From: Rubrivivax sp.
GTDB taxonomy: Bacteria > Pseudomonadota > Gammaproteobacteria > Burkholderiales > Burkholderiaceae_C
Length of the DNA stretch: 64,000 nt
Direction of reading: 5' to 3'
Assembly (NCBI GenBank): GCA_030680415.1
Contig: JAUXVE010000148.1
Location: forward strand, 32,563-96,562
Below are positions 56,316 to 64,000 of the stretch, piece by piece. The stretch's first letter is position 1. Every line of letters begins with the position of its first letter. The notes under the pieces are model-generated. The model saw nothing but the letters and a program-made list of their open reading frames with translations. It was not told the origin of the DNA and made no database searches. Made by a program: the position numbers and the translations under genes.

Positions 56316-57309
56316 TCAGCGCCTTGTCGATGAGCTCCTTGCCGCCCGGCACCTTGTCGGCGAAGGCCTTGTACGAGGTGCGCTGCGCCACCGCGCGCCA
56401 GGCATCGGCCTCGGCGTCGGTCATCGTCACGACCTCGACGTTGGCCTTCTTGAAGGCGTCGACCATCTTGTCGTCCAGGCTCTTGGATTCGGCGGCGAAA
56501 TAGGCCTCGGACTTCTTCGCCGCGGCCATCATCGCGTTCTGCTGCGCCGGATTGAGCTTGTCCCAGGCGCGCTTGGAGATCAGCACCGGCTCGTACATGA
56601 ACCACAGCGCGTTGTCGCCGGGCGCCGTCAGGCACTTGATCTGCTCGTACAGGCGGAACGACACGAAGCTGCCCGACGAGGTGTCGGTGCCCTGCGCCAC
56701 GCCCTGCTGCAGCGCGTTGTAGACCTCGTTGGACGGGATCGAGACGATCGACGCGCCGGCACCGGCCCACATCTGCGCAAAGGTGGCGCCGGCCGAGCGC
56801 ACCTTCAGCCCGGCGGCGTCCTCGGGCTTCCGAATGCACTTGTCCTTGGACCCGAAGGCGCCGGCCAGCCAGGCGTCGGCCAGCACCTTGACGCCGCCCT
56901 GCTCGATGATGGCCTTGATGTCCTGCATGAAGGGCGAACGGTTGATGCGCGCCGCATGTTCGTGGTTCTTCACCAGGCCGGGCATCAGCGTGGCACCGAA
57001 CTGCGGGTGCGCGCCCGAGGCATAGTCCAGGGGAAAGGCCGACATGTCGATCTGGCCGCTCTGCATGGCCTTCCACTGCTCCTGCGCCTTGACCAGGCTG
57101 GAGCCCGGGAAGACCTTGATCTCCAGCCCCACGTTGGCCGCGGCCACCTCGCGCGCGATGATCTGCACCATCTCGTCGCGCACGTCGCCCTTGCCGCCCG
57201 GGAACTGGTGCGAGGCCTTGAGGGTGACGGTCTGGGCCACGGCAGCCGCCAGCGGCAGCGCGGCCAGCAACAGGCCCGACAGGGCGGTGACGAAGGGTCG
57301 GCGGTTCAT
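56305..57309 (-). CDS. dctP: TRAP transporter substrate-binding protein (DctP)
   Basis: 334 aa from ATG 57309 (GGAG 9 nt upstream). Signal peptide RRPFVTALSGLLLAALPLAAAVAQ; then VTLKASHQFPGG, GLEIKVFPGSSLVKAQEQWKAMQSGQIDM, FGSKDKCIRKPEDAAGLKVRSAG (Arg of the ligand site), and SGSFVSFRLYEQIKC. A periplasmic receptor of the TRAP system, first gene in the malonate operon. A divergent sigma-54 activator lies upstream. Confidence 0.93.
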   Translation of the reverse strand: MNRRPFVTALSGLLLAALPLAAAVAQTVTLKASHQFPGGKGDVRDEMVQIIAREVAAANVGLEIKVFPGSSLVKAQEQWKAMQSGQIDMSAFPLDYASGAHPQFGATLMPGLVKNHEHAARINRSPFMQDIKAIIEQGGVKVLADAWLAGAFGSKDKCIRKPEDAAGLKVRSAGATFAQMWAGAGASIVSIPSNEVYNALQQGVAQGTDTSSGSFVSFRLYEQIKCLTAPGDNALWFMYEPVLISKRAWDKLNPAQQNAMMAAAKKSEAYFAAESKSLDDKMVDAFKKANVEVVTMTDAEADAWRAVAQRTSYKAFADKVPGGKELIDKALSVK

Positions 57310-57415
57310 GGGGTGTCTCCGGAATCGTTGGCAGGGAAGTGGCGACATAGCCGGCGCGGCAAAAGCGCAGCTTGCGTATGCAACACTCTAAAGAAAGAAT
57401 TCCTGGATCCTGCTA

Positions 57416-57426
57416 GTGGATACCAC
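57416..57426. promoter_or_regulatory. GTGGATACCAC inverted repeat, GntR-type operator candidate
   Basis: GTGG-ATA-CCAC is perfectly symmetric and resembles FCD/GntR-family sites (TGGTATACCA-like). It lies between dctP and the truncated GntR frame. Perhaps a leftover operator. Confidence 0.4.
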
Positions 57427-57447
57427 AGGGTTCACCTGGAGACGGCG

Positions 57448-57549
57448 ATGGGGGCCCACGTAAAGATATCCGAGCGGTTGCGCGAGCAGATCGACGAGCA
57501 GTTCACCAGTGGCCGGCGCGTGTGGCCGGCCGTGGGTGGCTGCGCGTGA
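57448..57549 (+). pseudogene. Truncated GntR-family regulator (first 20-odd residues)
   Basis: A 33-codon frame with a proper ribosome site (TGGAG, 7 nt before ATG 57448). It begins MGAHVKISERLREQIDEQFTSGR, the normal start of a GntR winged helix (xISERLREQIxxxIxSGRL), then runs into unrelated VWPAVGGCA and stops. The remaining about 200 residues are missing. It overlaps the start region of the next gene, so the regulator was probably replaced by, or lost beside, the sigma-54 activator. Confidence 0.5.
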
Positions 57550-57556
57550 GCGGGAA

Positions 57557-59062
57557 ATGACGATGACGCTGCCCGCCGACGCCGACGGCCTGCTGGCGAT
57601 GGCCGGCAAGTCGATGTTCGAAGCCTTTGCACGCGACGCCATGGGTGCCATGGTCGTCGACCGCGAGCATCGGGTCGTGTGGATCAGCGAAGGCTACCTG
57701 CGTTTCCTGCCCGGTCTGGGCTTCACCGAGCCGGAACAGTTCGTCGGCCGCCGCGTCGAGGAGGTGGTGCCCAACACGCTGATGGCGCATGTCATCGACA
57801 CCGGCCAGCCGATCCTGGTCGACCTGCTGACGAACCAGGCCGGCACCTTTCTCGTCAGCCGGCTGCCACTGCGCGACGACGCCGGTCGCGTCATCGGCGC
57901 CGTTGGCTTCGTGCTGCTGGACCACCCCGAGACGACGATGCAGCCGCTGCTGGCCAAGTTCAGCCGCCTGCAGACCGAGCTCGACACCGCGCGCCAGCAG
58001 CTGGCCGCGCAACGGCGGCCGCGCCACACCATCGCCAGCTTCATCGGCGCCAGCCCGGCGGCGCTGGAGGTCAAGCGGCAGGCGCGGCGGGTGGCGCAGA
58101 TCGGCAGCACGGTGCTGCTGCTGGGTGAGACCGGCACCGGCAAGGAACTGCTCGCGCAAGGCATCCACGCCGCCGGCGCGCGCGCGGCGCGGCGCTTCGT
58201 GGGCGTGAACATCGCCGCCGTGCCCGACACGCTGCTGGAGGCCGAGTTCTTCGGCGTCGCCCCCGGCGCCTACACCGGCGCCGACCGTCGCGGCCGCGAG
58301 GGCAAGTTCAAGCACGCCGACGGTGGCACGCTGTTCCTGGACGAGATCGGCGACATGCCGCTGGCGCTGCAGAGCAAGCTGCTGCGCGCGCTGCAGGAGC
58401 AGGAGATCGAACCGCTGGGCAGCAACCGCGTCGAGCGGGTCGACGTGCGCATCATCGCCGCCACCAGCCGCGACCTGGCGGCGATGGTGGCAGCGGGCAC
58501 TTTCCGCGCCGACCTGTACTACCGGCTGAACGTGCTGCCGATCCGGCTGCCGGCGCTGCGCGAGCGGCTGGCCGACCTGGAGGCGCTGGTCGAGTCGCTG
58601 GCCGAGGACATCGCCCGCCGTAGCGGCCTGCCGGTGCGCAGCGTGTCGCCCGAGGCGCTGGCGCTGCTGGCGCGGCGCGCCTGGCCGGGCAACATCCGCG
58701 AATTGCGCAACACGCTGGAGCAGGCGGCGCTGATGACCGACGATCTGGTGCTGGAGCCGCGGCATTTCGACGGCTGGGCGGGGGCCGACGCCTCGGCGTC
58801 GACGCCGGCCGCGCAACCCACGCCGGAGCCGGCGACCGCGCCGCCACCGGCGTCTGCGGGTGCGCTGCCGGTGCCGGATGTGCCGCCGGGCACGCTGCGG
58901 CCCTTGAGCGAGCAGGTGGCGGAGGTCGAGCGCACCGCCATCGCCAGCGCATTGCGTGCCAGTGGCGGCAATCGAGCCCTGGCGGCGCGGCGGCTGCGCA
59001 TGTCGCGCGCCGCGCTCTACGAGCGCCTCGCGCGCTGGCCGGAGCTGCCCGACGGGACGTGA
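57557..59062 (+). CDS. Sigma-54-dependent activator with PAS sensor domain
   Basis: 501 aa from ATG 57557. N-terminal PAS domain (about 20-125; [27 protein letters not shown]), a short coil, and an AAA+ sigma-54 domain (about 150-390; [16 protein letters not shown] contact loop with Tyr where Phe is usual, [14 protein letters not shown]). A Pro/Ala-rich linker and a Fis-type HTH ([22 protein letters not shown]) follow. Divergent from dctPQM-matAB, so it is likely their activator, with a cytosolic ligand. Confidence 0.9.
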   Translation: MTMTLPADADGLLAMAGKSMFEAFARDAMGAMVVDREHRVVWISEGYLRFLPGLGFTEPEQFVGRRVEEVVPNTLMAHVIDTGQPILVDLLTNQAGTFLVSRLPLRDDAGRVIGAVGFVLLDHPETTMQPLLAKFSRLQTELDTARQQLAAQRRPRHTIASFIGASPAALEVKRQARRVAQIGSTVLLLGETGTGKELLAQGIHAAGARAARRFVGVNIAAVPDTLLEAEFFGVAPGAYTGADRRGREGKFKHADGGTLFLDEIGDMPLALQSKLLRALQEQEIEPLGSNRVERVDVRIIAATSRDLAAMVAAGTFRADLYYRLNVLPIRLPALRERLADLEALVESLAEDIARRSGLPVRSVSPEALALLARRAWPGNIRELRNTLEQAALMTDDLVLEPRHFDGWAGADASASTPAAQPTPEPATAPPPASAGALPVPDVPPGTLRPLSEQVAEVERTAIASALRASGGNRALAARRLRMSRAALYERLARWPELPDGT

Positions 59063-59075
59063 GCGCCAACGCGGG

Positions 59076-59843
59076 TCAGCGGCTTTCGATCAGTGCCGGA
59101 ATCACCTTGTCGATCTGCTCGGTGAACGCCACGCTCAGGACCTTCAGCTTCTCGGCATTGCTCATCACGTCCCAGGGATTGCGGCTGTCCTTGGCGTGAG
59201 CCGCCGAGTAGGCCTGGGTGGCCTTGACGGCCTGGGTGCGCAGCACCTGGCCGCTGGTCGCGTCGGCCAGGGTGGCGCGGAAATAGACGTAGCAGGCAAA
59301 GTAGCCGGTCGAGGACTCCAGCGTGTCGCTGCGTACGGTGGCGGTCTGGCGGTCGAGATAGAAGCCCAGGCCCTCGAGCTGCCCGTCGCCGATGTGGGCG
59401 TTCTGAGCCGCGAACTCGGCGTCGTCGCGGTGGCGGGTCAGCAGCAGCAGGTGCGACGACCCCTTCTGCTTGAGCGCGGCGGCCAGGTCTTCGGGAATGG
59501 CCAGCGTGGAGCCCACGACCGGGTTCTGCAGTCGCGGGAACAGGTCGCCGTCCACCGGTGCGATCAGCCACACGCGCGCACCCGGGGCCGCCGACTCGAT
59601 GGATTTCTTCGCCGTCAGGACGGCCAGGGTATCGAGCGTGCCGTGGGGGATTTCGACGCGATGGCGCTGGTTGCCGCCCAGGCGGCTGCCGGTGGATTCC
59701 TGGAAGATGACCACGCTGACCTCGCGCGCCACTTCGGAAAACACGGCATAGGAGCGCGGCAGTGGCAGTGTCTGCGCCGCCACCGGCAAGCCGCTGCACA
59801 GCAGCAAGGTGCCGACGAGCCGGCGGGTGCGCGAGATCCTCAT
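59076..59843 (-). CDS. Secreted hypothetical protein
   Basis: 255 aa from ATG 59843. Signal peptide (LVGTLLLCSGLPVAAQT), then a mixed fold without recognised motifs (REVSVVIFQESTGSRLGG, SSHLLLLTRHRDDAEF). A final helical segment reads NPWDVMSNAEKLKVLSVAFTEQIDKVIPAL. No heme or metal motif. It may be a periplasmic or outer-membrane-associated protein. The IS element begins 60 nt upstream of its start and may affect its expression. Confidence 0.7.
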   Translation of the reverse strand: MRISRTRRLVGTLLLCSGLPVAAQTLPLPRSYAVFSEVAREVSVVIFQESTGSRLGGNQRHRVEIPHGTLDTLAVLTAKKSIESAAPGARVWLIAPVDGDLFPRLQNPVVGSTLAIPEDLAAALKQKGSSHLLLLTRHRDDAEFAAQNAHIGDGQLEGLGFYLDRQTATVRSDTLESSTGYFACYVYFRATLADATSGQVLRTQAVKATQAYSAAHAKDSRNPWDVMSNAEKLKVLSVAFTEQIDKVIPALIESR

Positions 59844-59902
59844 TGCGTGCCTCCCCGGCGCGACCACGTGCCTGCGTTCGCCGTTTCCGCGGGCCATGCT
59901 AG

Positions 59903-62328
59903 CCCTGCCCTTTACCGCCAGAAATCGCTGGACAAAAAAGGTTTCCGCCCTCTATCGTTCCGGATGCATGCACAGAACGAGATCAAACGGACGTTGAAGC
60001 AAGAGACCTCGATAGAGGTCATCCGGGGTCTGTTGGCGCTGGAGGGGCATACCAGCCGCTCCGCAGTGGCGGAGTCGGTGTGTCGGCGATTCGGTTTCTT
60101 TGATGCCCGACAGCGCACCCAAACCGCAGGTTGCATCAAGGCCTTGCGGGAATTGCAGCGGGCCGGCCACATTGTGCTGCCGGCGGCGAACTATCGCAGC
60201 GGCACGCCGAAGACACCGCGGCGTCTGGATCAGCCCGTCGCCATTGCGGTGGATGTTCCTTCGCAAGCCGGAGATGTTCGTGGACTGAAGCTGATCAAAG
60301 TCGACGGCCTCGATCTGCTGCGTGTGTGGAACGAGTTGATGCTGTGTGAGCACCCGCAGGGCGCCGGGCCTTTAGTGGGCGCGCAGATACGCTACCTGAT
60401 CGGCTCCGAACACGGTTGGCTCGGCGGCTTTGGCTTCGGCGCAGCGGCGCTGCAACTGGCCGATCGCGACCAGTGGATTGGCTGGGATGCCGACATACGG
60501 CGCAAGCACTTGAACCGAGTGGTGGGCATGAGCCGGTTCCTGATCCGGACATCGGTGCGATGTCAAAACCTGGCCTCCCACGTGCTCGCCATGGTGTTGC
60601 ACCGCCTGGGTTCTGATTACGAGGCCCAGTACGGGTATCGCCCCTGGCTGGTGGAGAGTTTCGTCGACACGCAGCACTTCATCGGCACGAGCTACAAGGC
60701 AGCCAACTGGGTCGAGATCGGGCAGACCCAGGGGCGCGGCCGGCAAGACCGGGGGCACGAAAACGCCAAGACCGTCAAGGCCATCTATGTGTACGAACTG
60801 GAGCCCGAGTTGCGCAAGCGCCTGGGTATTGTCGAACCCATCGGATTGGCTCCACCACCACCACTGCAGATCAGCGAAGGGCTGGACGGTGGCGAATGGG
60901 CCGCCAATGAATTTGGCGGCGCCAATCTGGGCGACAAGCGTCTAAATGAGCGGTTGGGCGAGTTTGCCCGGACGCTGGGCGCGATGCCGGGGCGCGCGTT
61001 CTGCGGCGCGGCCCAAGGAGACAAGGCCGCCATCAAGGCGTATTACCGCCTGATCGAACGACCCGATGACTCGCAGGTCACCATGGAAGCGATCCTGGCC
61101 CCGCACCAGCAGCGCACGGTGCAACGGATGAAGGCGCAGTCGACGGTGCTTTGCATTCAGGACGGCACCGATGTGAACTATTCGAGACTGGTCCAATGCG
61201 AGGGACTGGGAGTCATTGGAAGCAACCAGACGGGCGCCCAAAGTGGCGGGTTGCATCTGCATTCGACGCTGGTGTTGACCACGCAGGGCCTGCCACTCGG
61301 GGTCTTGGGTGCGCAATGTTCGGCACCAACGCCCAAGGCGAAGGACGACCTTCGCCCCACGTTGGCCATACCGATCGAAGAGAAGAAGACCTTCGCATGG
61401 ATCAAGGGACTTCGCGAATGCCACGAGGTGGCAGCCCAGCTGCCCGGTACGCGCCAAATCTGTGTGATGGATCGCGAGGCGGACTTCTACGAGTTGTTCG
61501 ACGAGCAACGTCGAAGCCGGCGTGTTGATCTGTTGGTCCGCGCAAAGCATGACCGCGCCACCAGTGAGGAGCTCAATCTCTTCGAGTCTGTCAGGCAAAG
61601 CCCCGTGCAAAGCCAGCTTCGCATCCATGTGCCGCGGCAAAGTGCTCGAGCCAAGAAGAGCAAGCAGAAGGCGCGCGCCGGGCACGCGCAGCGCACGGCG
61701 CATGTCAACTTGCACTATCGCGAAGTCGAGTTCCGGCCTCCGTCGAGCCACCCAGGAAAAGAGGCCCTCAGGCTGTGGGTGGTGCACGTTGTGGAGCCGT
61801 CGCCGCCAGTCGATGCCGATCCGGTCGAGTGGTTCTTGCTGACGACCTGCACGATCACGACAGAAGAGCAAGCCCAGGAGTGTCTGCGTTGGTATTGCCT
61901 GCGTTGGCGCATCGAAGACTGGCATCGCGTACTGAAAAGCGGCTGCCGCATTGAGACTCTGCAGCACAAGACAGCCGAACGACTCAAGCGCGCCATCGCC
62001 ATCAATCTGGTCATTGCCTGGCGAATCATGCTGATGACTCTGCTGGGCAGAGAATGCCCGGATCTGCCCGCTGAAGTCTTGTTCTCAGACCTCGAGATCG
62101 AGGTGCTGAAGGCCTACGCAAAAAAAACGAACCGCCAAGCCCGCTCGGCTCGGCGATGCCGTCCGTCTGGTAGCCCGACTCGGCGGATACATTGGCCGAG
62201 CCAAAGATCCGCACCCGGGGCACCAAATCATGTGGCAAGGTTATTCAGAACTGCAATCGCTGTGCGAAGGACTCTCCCTTCGAGACTGGACTTCGGATGA
62301 CGAGGATACTTACGGGTAAAGGGCAGGG
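59903..62328 (+). mobile_element. Complete IS element with DruA-domain/IS4-type transposase
   Basis: 2,426 bp bounded by 14-bp perfect inverted repeats: CCCTGCCCTTTACC at 59903-59916 and its complement at 62315-62328. The transposase stop codon lies inside the right repeat. No flanking target duplication is evident (left CCATGCTAG, right TTAGCTGGC). The right end abuts an IS91-type remnant, so the element inserted in, or recombined with, older insertion sequences. Confidence 0.85.
59964..62319 (+). CDS. IS4-type (Tn5-like) transposase with N-terminal DUF4338/DruA domain, frameshifted at A8
   Basis: N-terminal about 270 residues match DUF4338, the DruA family known from Druantia defence: EGHTSRSAVAESVCRRFGF, EHGWLGGFGFGAAAL, FVDTQHFIGTSYKAANW. 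From about 305 a Tn5/IS4-type DDE transposase follows: EFGGANLGDKRLNERL, AFCGAAQGDKAAIKAYYRL, VLCIQDGTDVNYS (first Asp), CVMDREADFYELFD (second Asp), and LRWRIEDWHRVLKSGCRIE (Glu region). After an A8 run (62120-62127) the conserved end (ARLGDAVRLVARLGGYIGRA ...) continues in the +1 frame to TAA 62317-62319. In the 0 frame the reading runs to 62300. Confidence 0.85.
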
Positions 62329-62332
62329 TTAG

Positions 62333-63337
62333 CTGGCCGCGCAGCCCGAGCTGGTCACGCCGGCGCTGCAGGTGGTGCAGCTCTACATTGCCTGGTGCTG
62401 GACGGGATGTACCGGTGGGGATGTACCGGTGCGGCTCCGATGGCGCACCAGCCAGCTTTCGTCGAGGCGGTGGCGCCCACCGACGACGAGCTGCTCGCGC
62501 TGCTGCAGACCCTCATTGGTCGGCTGATGAAGATGCTCACGCGCCGGGGCGTGCTGGTGGAAGACATGGGCCAGACCCATCTGGCCGACCCCGACGTCGA
62601 CGGTGACGAAGCGCGCACCCTGCGGCCGCTGCAGGCGGCGGCGGTTACTTACCGCATCGCCTTCGGGCCCCGCGCCGGGCAGAAGATGCTGACCCTCAGG
62701 GGTGCGATGCCGCGCGAGGCCACTGCGCGCCAGCCCCTGTGCGCCGACATCGACGGGGTTCAGCCTTCACGCGGCCGTGCGGGTCGAGGCACACGACCGC
62801 AAGCGGCTGGAGCAACTGTGCCGCTACATCACCCGGCCGGCCCTGTCCGACGAGCGGGTTCAGCTCAACGCCGCCGGGCAGGTGGAGCTCAAGCTCAAGA
62901 CGCCGTGGCGCGACGGCACCACGCACCTGGTCATGAGCCCGCTGGAGTTCATGCAACGGCTGGCGGCGCTGATTCCGCGGCCGAGGCTGCATCTCATCAG
63001 GTTCCATGGGGTGCTGGCTCCGAACGCGAAGCTGCGGGCGCTGGTGGTGCCACAAGGGCCGGAGCAACCAGCACAGGTCACCGAGGCCGCAACGGTCGCC
63101 GAGTGCGAAGTCGAGCATGCGCGGGCCTTGCCGGGCCGCATCAGTTGGGCGCGGTTGCTCAAGCGCGTGTTCGACATCGACATGCGGCACTGCCCGAACT
63201 GCGGCGGCGGGCAGCTCAAGACTATCGCCGCCATCCTGGAGCGGCCGGTGATCGAGAAGATCCTTGCTCACCTGGGGCTGGATCCCCAACCGCCGCCCAA
63301 GGGCCGGGCGCGCGAGGGGCTGCACTTCGCTGCCTGA
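62333..63337 (+). pseudogene. Broken IS91-family (Y2) transposase
   Basis: Three pieces in different frames. A start scrap reads LAAQPELVTPALQVVQ right at the IS boundary. After a deletion, LHCLVLDGMYRW to DIDG follows. After a one-base slip in GGGG near 62754-62757, LHAAVRVEAHDRKRLEQLCRYITRPALSDERV continues to the end, with LIRFHGVLAPNAKLR and MRHCPNCGGGQLK. These are typical IS91/ISCR-type transposase blocks. The catalytic N-terminal part, including the HUH motif, is mostly gone, so it is inactive. Confidence 0.82.
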
Positions 63338-63610
63338 GCCGCGCTCGCCGTCGGAAACACATCGCCACAGGCTGCAACGCCAAACCGCAGCCGGGCTGAC
63401 GCTGCGCGCCGTGTCGGCGCGACGCTGTAAAAGTCAGGGTCAACCTCTCAGGTCGAGGCCGAAAGTCCCCCTTGCGAACAGCCAAGGACCTGCCAACTCA
63501 GCGCAACGCGACGGCACGGGCGCCAAATCCAAGCACTACAAGCCGCCGCAGGTCAGCCGCAGGCGGCTCCCCAGGCCCGTCTTGGGCCTTGCCGCGGACC
63601 TTTCAAGTTC
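63338..63610. other. Non-coding junction between IS remnants
   Basis: About 270 nt with no gene signal. The sequence is of mixed composition and probably holds the tail of the IS91-type element. I see no clear inverted repeats or hairpin end. Confidence 0.4.
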
Positions 63611-63616
63611 CTGTGC

Positions 63617-63736
63617 TCTGCTCTGAAGAAGGGGCGCGCGCAGACGATGACGCACGACTACAAGCGCAATGGCACGACCACGCTGTTTGCTGCGCTGAAT
63701 GTGCTGGACGGTCAAGTCATCGGCCAACCTGATTAG
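63617..63736 (+). pseudogene. IS630-type transposase fragment
   Basis: Reading frame [37 protein letters not shown], ending at TAG 63734-63736. The [18 protein letters not shown] block is the hallmark segment of IS630-family DDE transposases. Only about 40 codons remain; the N-terminus and catalytic residues are missing. Confidence 0.75.
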
Positions 63737-64000
63737 CCCCCTGGCTCAGCCGCCCGCAGGCGGCGTTCCGGGTGTGGTTTGGTGACGGCCGAAGCACGCA
63801 GGAGGCGAGCGAAGATGGTGGACAGGTTGAAGCGGCGGTTGAAGCGGTACTGGACCTCTGCGAGGTAGCGATGGGCGTACTTGACGAAATTGAACGAATG
63901 GTAGGTTCCCGCGAAGGCGGTCTTCAGATTGCCCAGCAAGGTGTTGACGGCTCGGAACTGCTGGAGCTTGACGCTGGCCGCTCCGGCGCCGGTGACGGTG
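63733..64000 (-). CDS. IS1595-type (ISXO2-like) transposase, C-terminal part, cut by window edge
   Basis: From the right edge the minus strand reads [22 protein letters not shown], then [26 protein letters not shown], the conserved C-terminal end of ISXO2-like IS1595 transposases. The stop is near 63733 and overlaps the IS630 remnant's end. About 89 codons are inside the window; whether the gene is intact cannot be judged. Confidence 0.8.
   Translation of the reverse strand, partial: TVTGAGAASVKLQQFRAVNTLLGNLKTAFAGTYHSFNFVKYAHRYLAEVQYRFNRRFNLSTIFARLLRASAVTKPHPERRLRAAEPGG

Noticed and set aside
57310..57447. Sigma-54 promoter for dctP
   Set aside because: Searched for GG-N10-GC on the minus strand; only poor matches, so none is reported.
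59964..60780. Stand-alone Druantia defence gene druA
   Set aside because: The DUF4338 region is continuous with a DDE transposase and lies inside IS inverted repeats, with no other Druantia genes nearby.

Overview
The window is high-GC DNA (mostly about 65-72% G+C by eye) with the gene content of a betaproteobacterium of the order Burkholderiales. Evidence for this is the aerobic box pathway for benzoyl-CoA with its BoxR regulator, a phenylacetate (paa) fragment, a malonate TRAP/MatAB operon and BufA-type and CWC small proteins. The genus is not determinable from the sequence alone.

Layout. 1-5.8 kb: paaI (cut by the left edge) and paaG, an M17 leucyl aminopeptidase, a SapC-like protein coupled to a CorC/HlyC membrane protein, and apaH. 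5.8-9.7 kb: a small island next to tRNA-Ser(TGA). It holds a degenerate 5' half-copy of that tRNA, a higBA toxin-antitoxin operon with a third gene, an unknown gene, and decayed remnants of a Mg2+-type P-type ATPase and a GlcG/HbpS protein. 9.7-19.9 kb: benzoate catabolism, with an alpha/beta hydrolase, bclA, boxR, boxC, boxB, boxA, an internally deleted enoyl-CoA hydratase and paaH. 20.2-20.9 kb: an AbrB/PIN toxin-antitoxin pair with a perfect operator palindrome. 21-29.1 kb: a zinc regulon arranged around zur. It has aztD, an outer-membrane barrel, a second binding protein and a second permease on one side, and aztABC plus zrgA on the other, with two Zur-box-like palindromes.

29.5-41.3 kb is the most interesting part. 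A long minus-strand operon encodes a two-domain rhodanese lipoprotein, a pentaheme cytochrome, a small secreted protein, a triheme cytochrome, a porin, and a sensor kinase with a sigma-54 response regulator. A divergent plus-strand operon encodes two TusA-type proteins, a YeeE/YedE transporter, DsrE-type small proteins and a periplasmic rhodanese. Each operon has a sigma-54 promoter match in the shared intergenic region, so the response regulator in the cluster probably controls both. I infer a sulfur- or selenium-oxyanion-linked porin-cytochrome electron conduit.

41.4-51.1 kb: a CbrA-like transporter/kinase, its receiver, a degenerate-kinase/DEDDh-exonuclease fusion, a glycosyltransferase, a frameshifted bufA1, and a cyclic-nucleotide/CBS/DUF294 protein. 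51.2-59.1 kb: a malonate uptake and degradation operon (TRAP dctPQM, matA, matB, a CWC protein), a truncated GntR regulator and a divergent sigma-54 activator. 59.1-64 kb: a secreted hypothetical protein, then a pile of insertion sequences: a complete DruA/IS4-type element with 14-bp ends, a broken IS91-type transposase, an IS630 scrap and an IS1595 transposase cut by the right edge.
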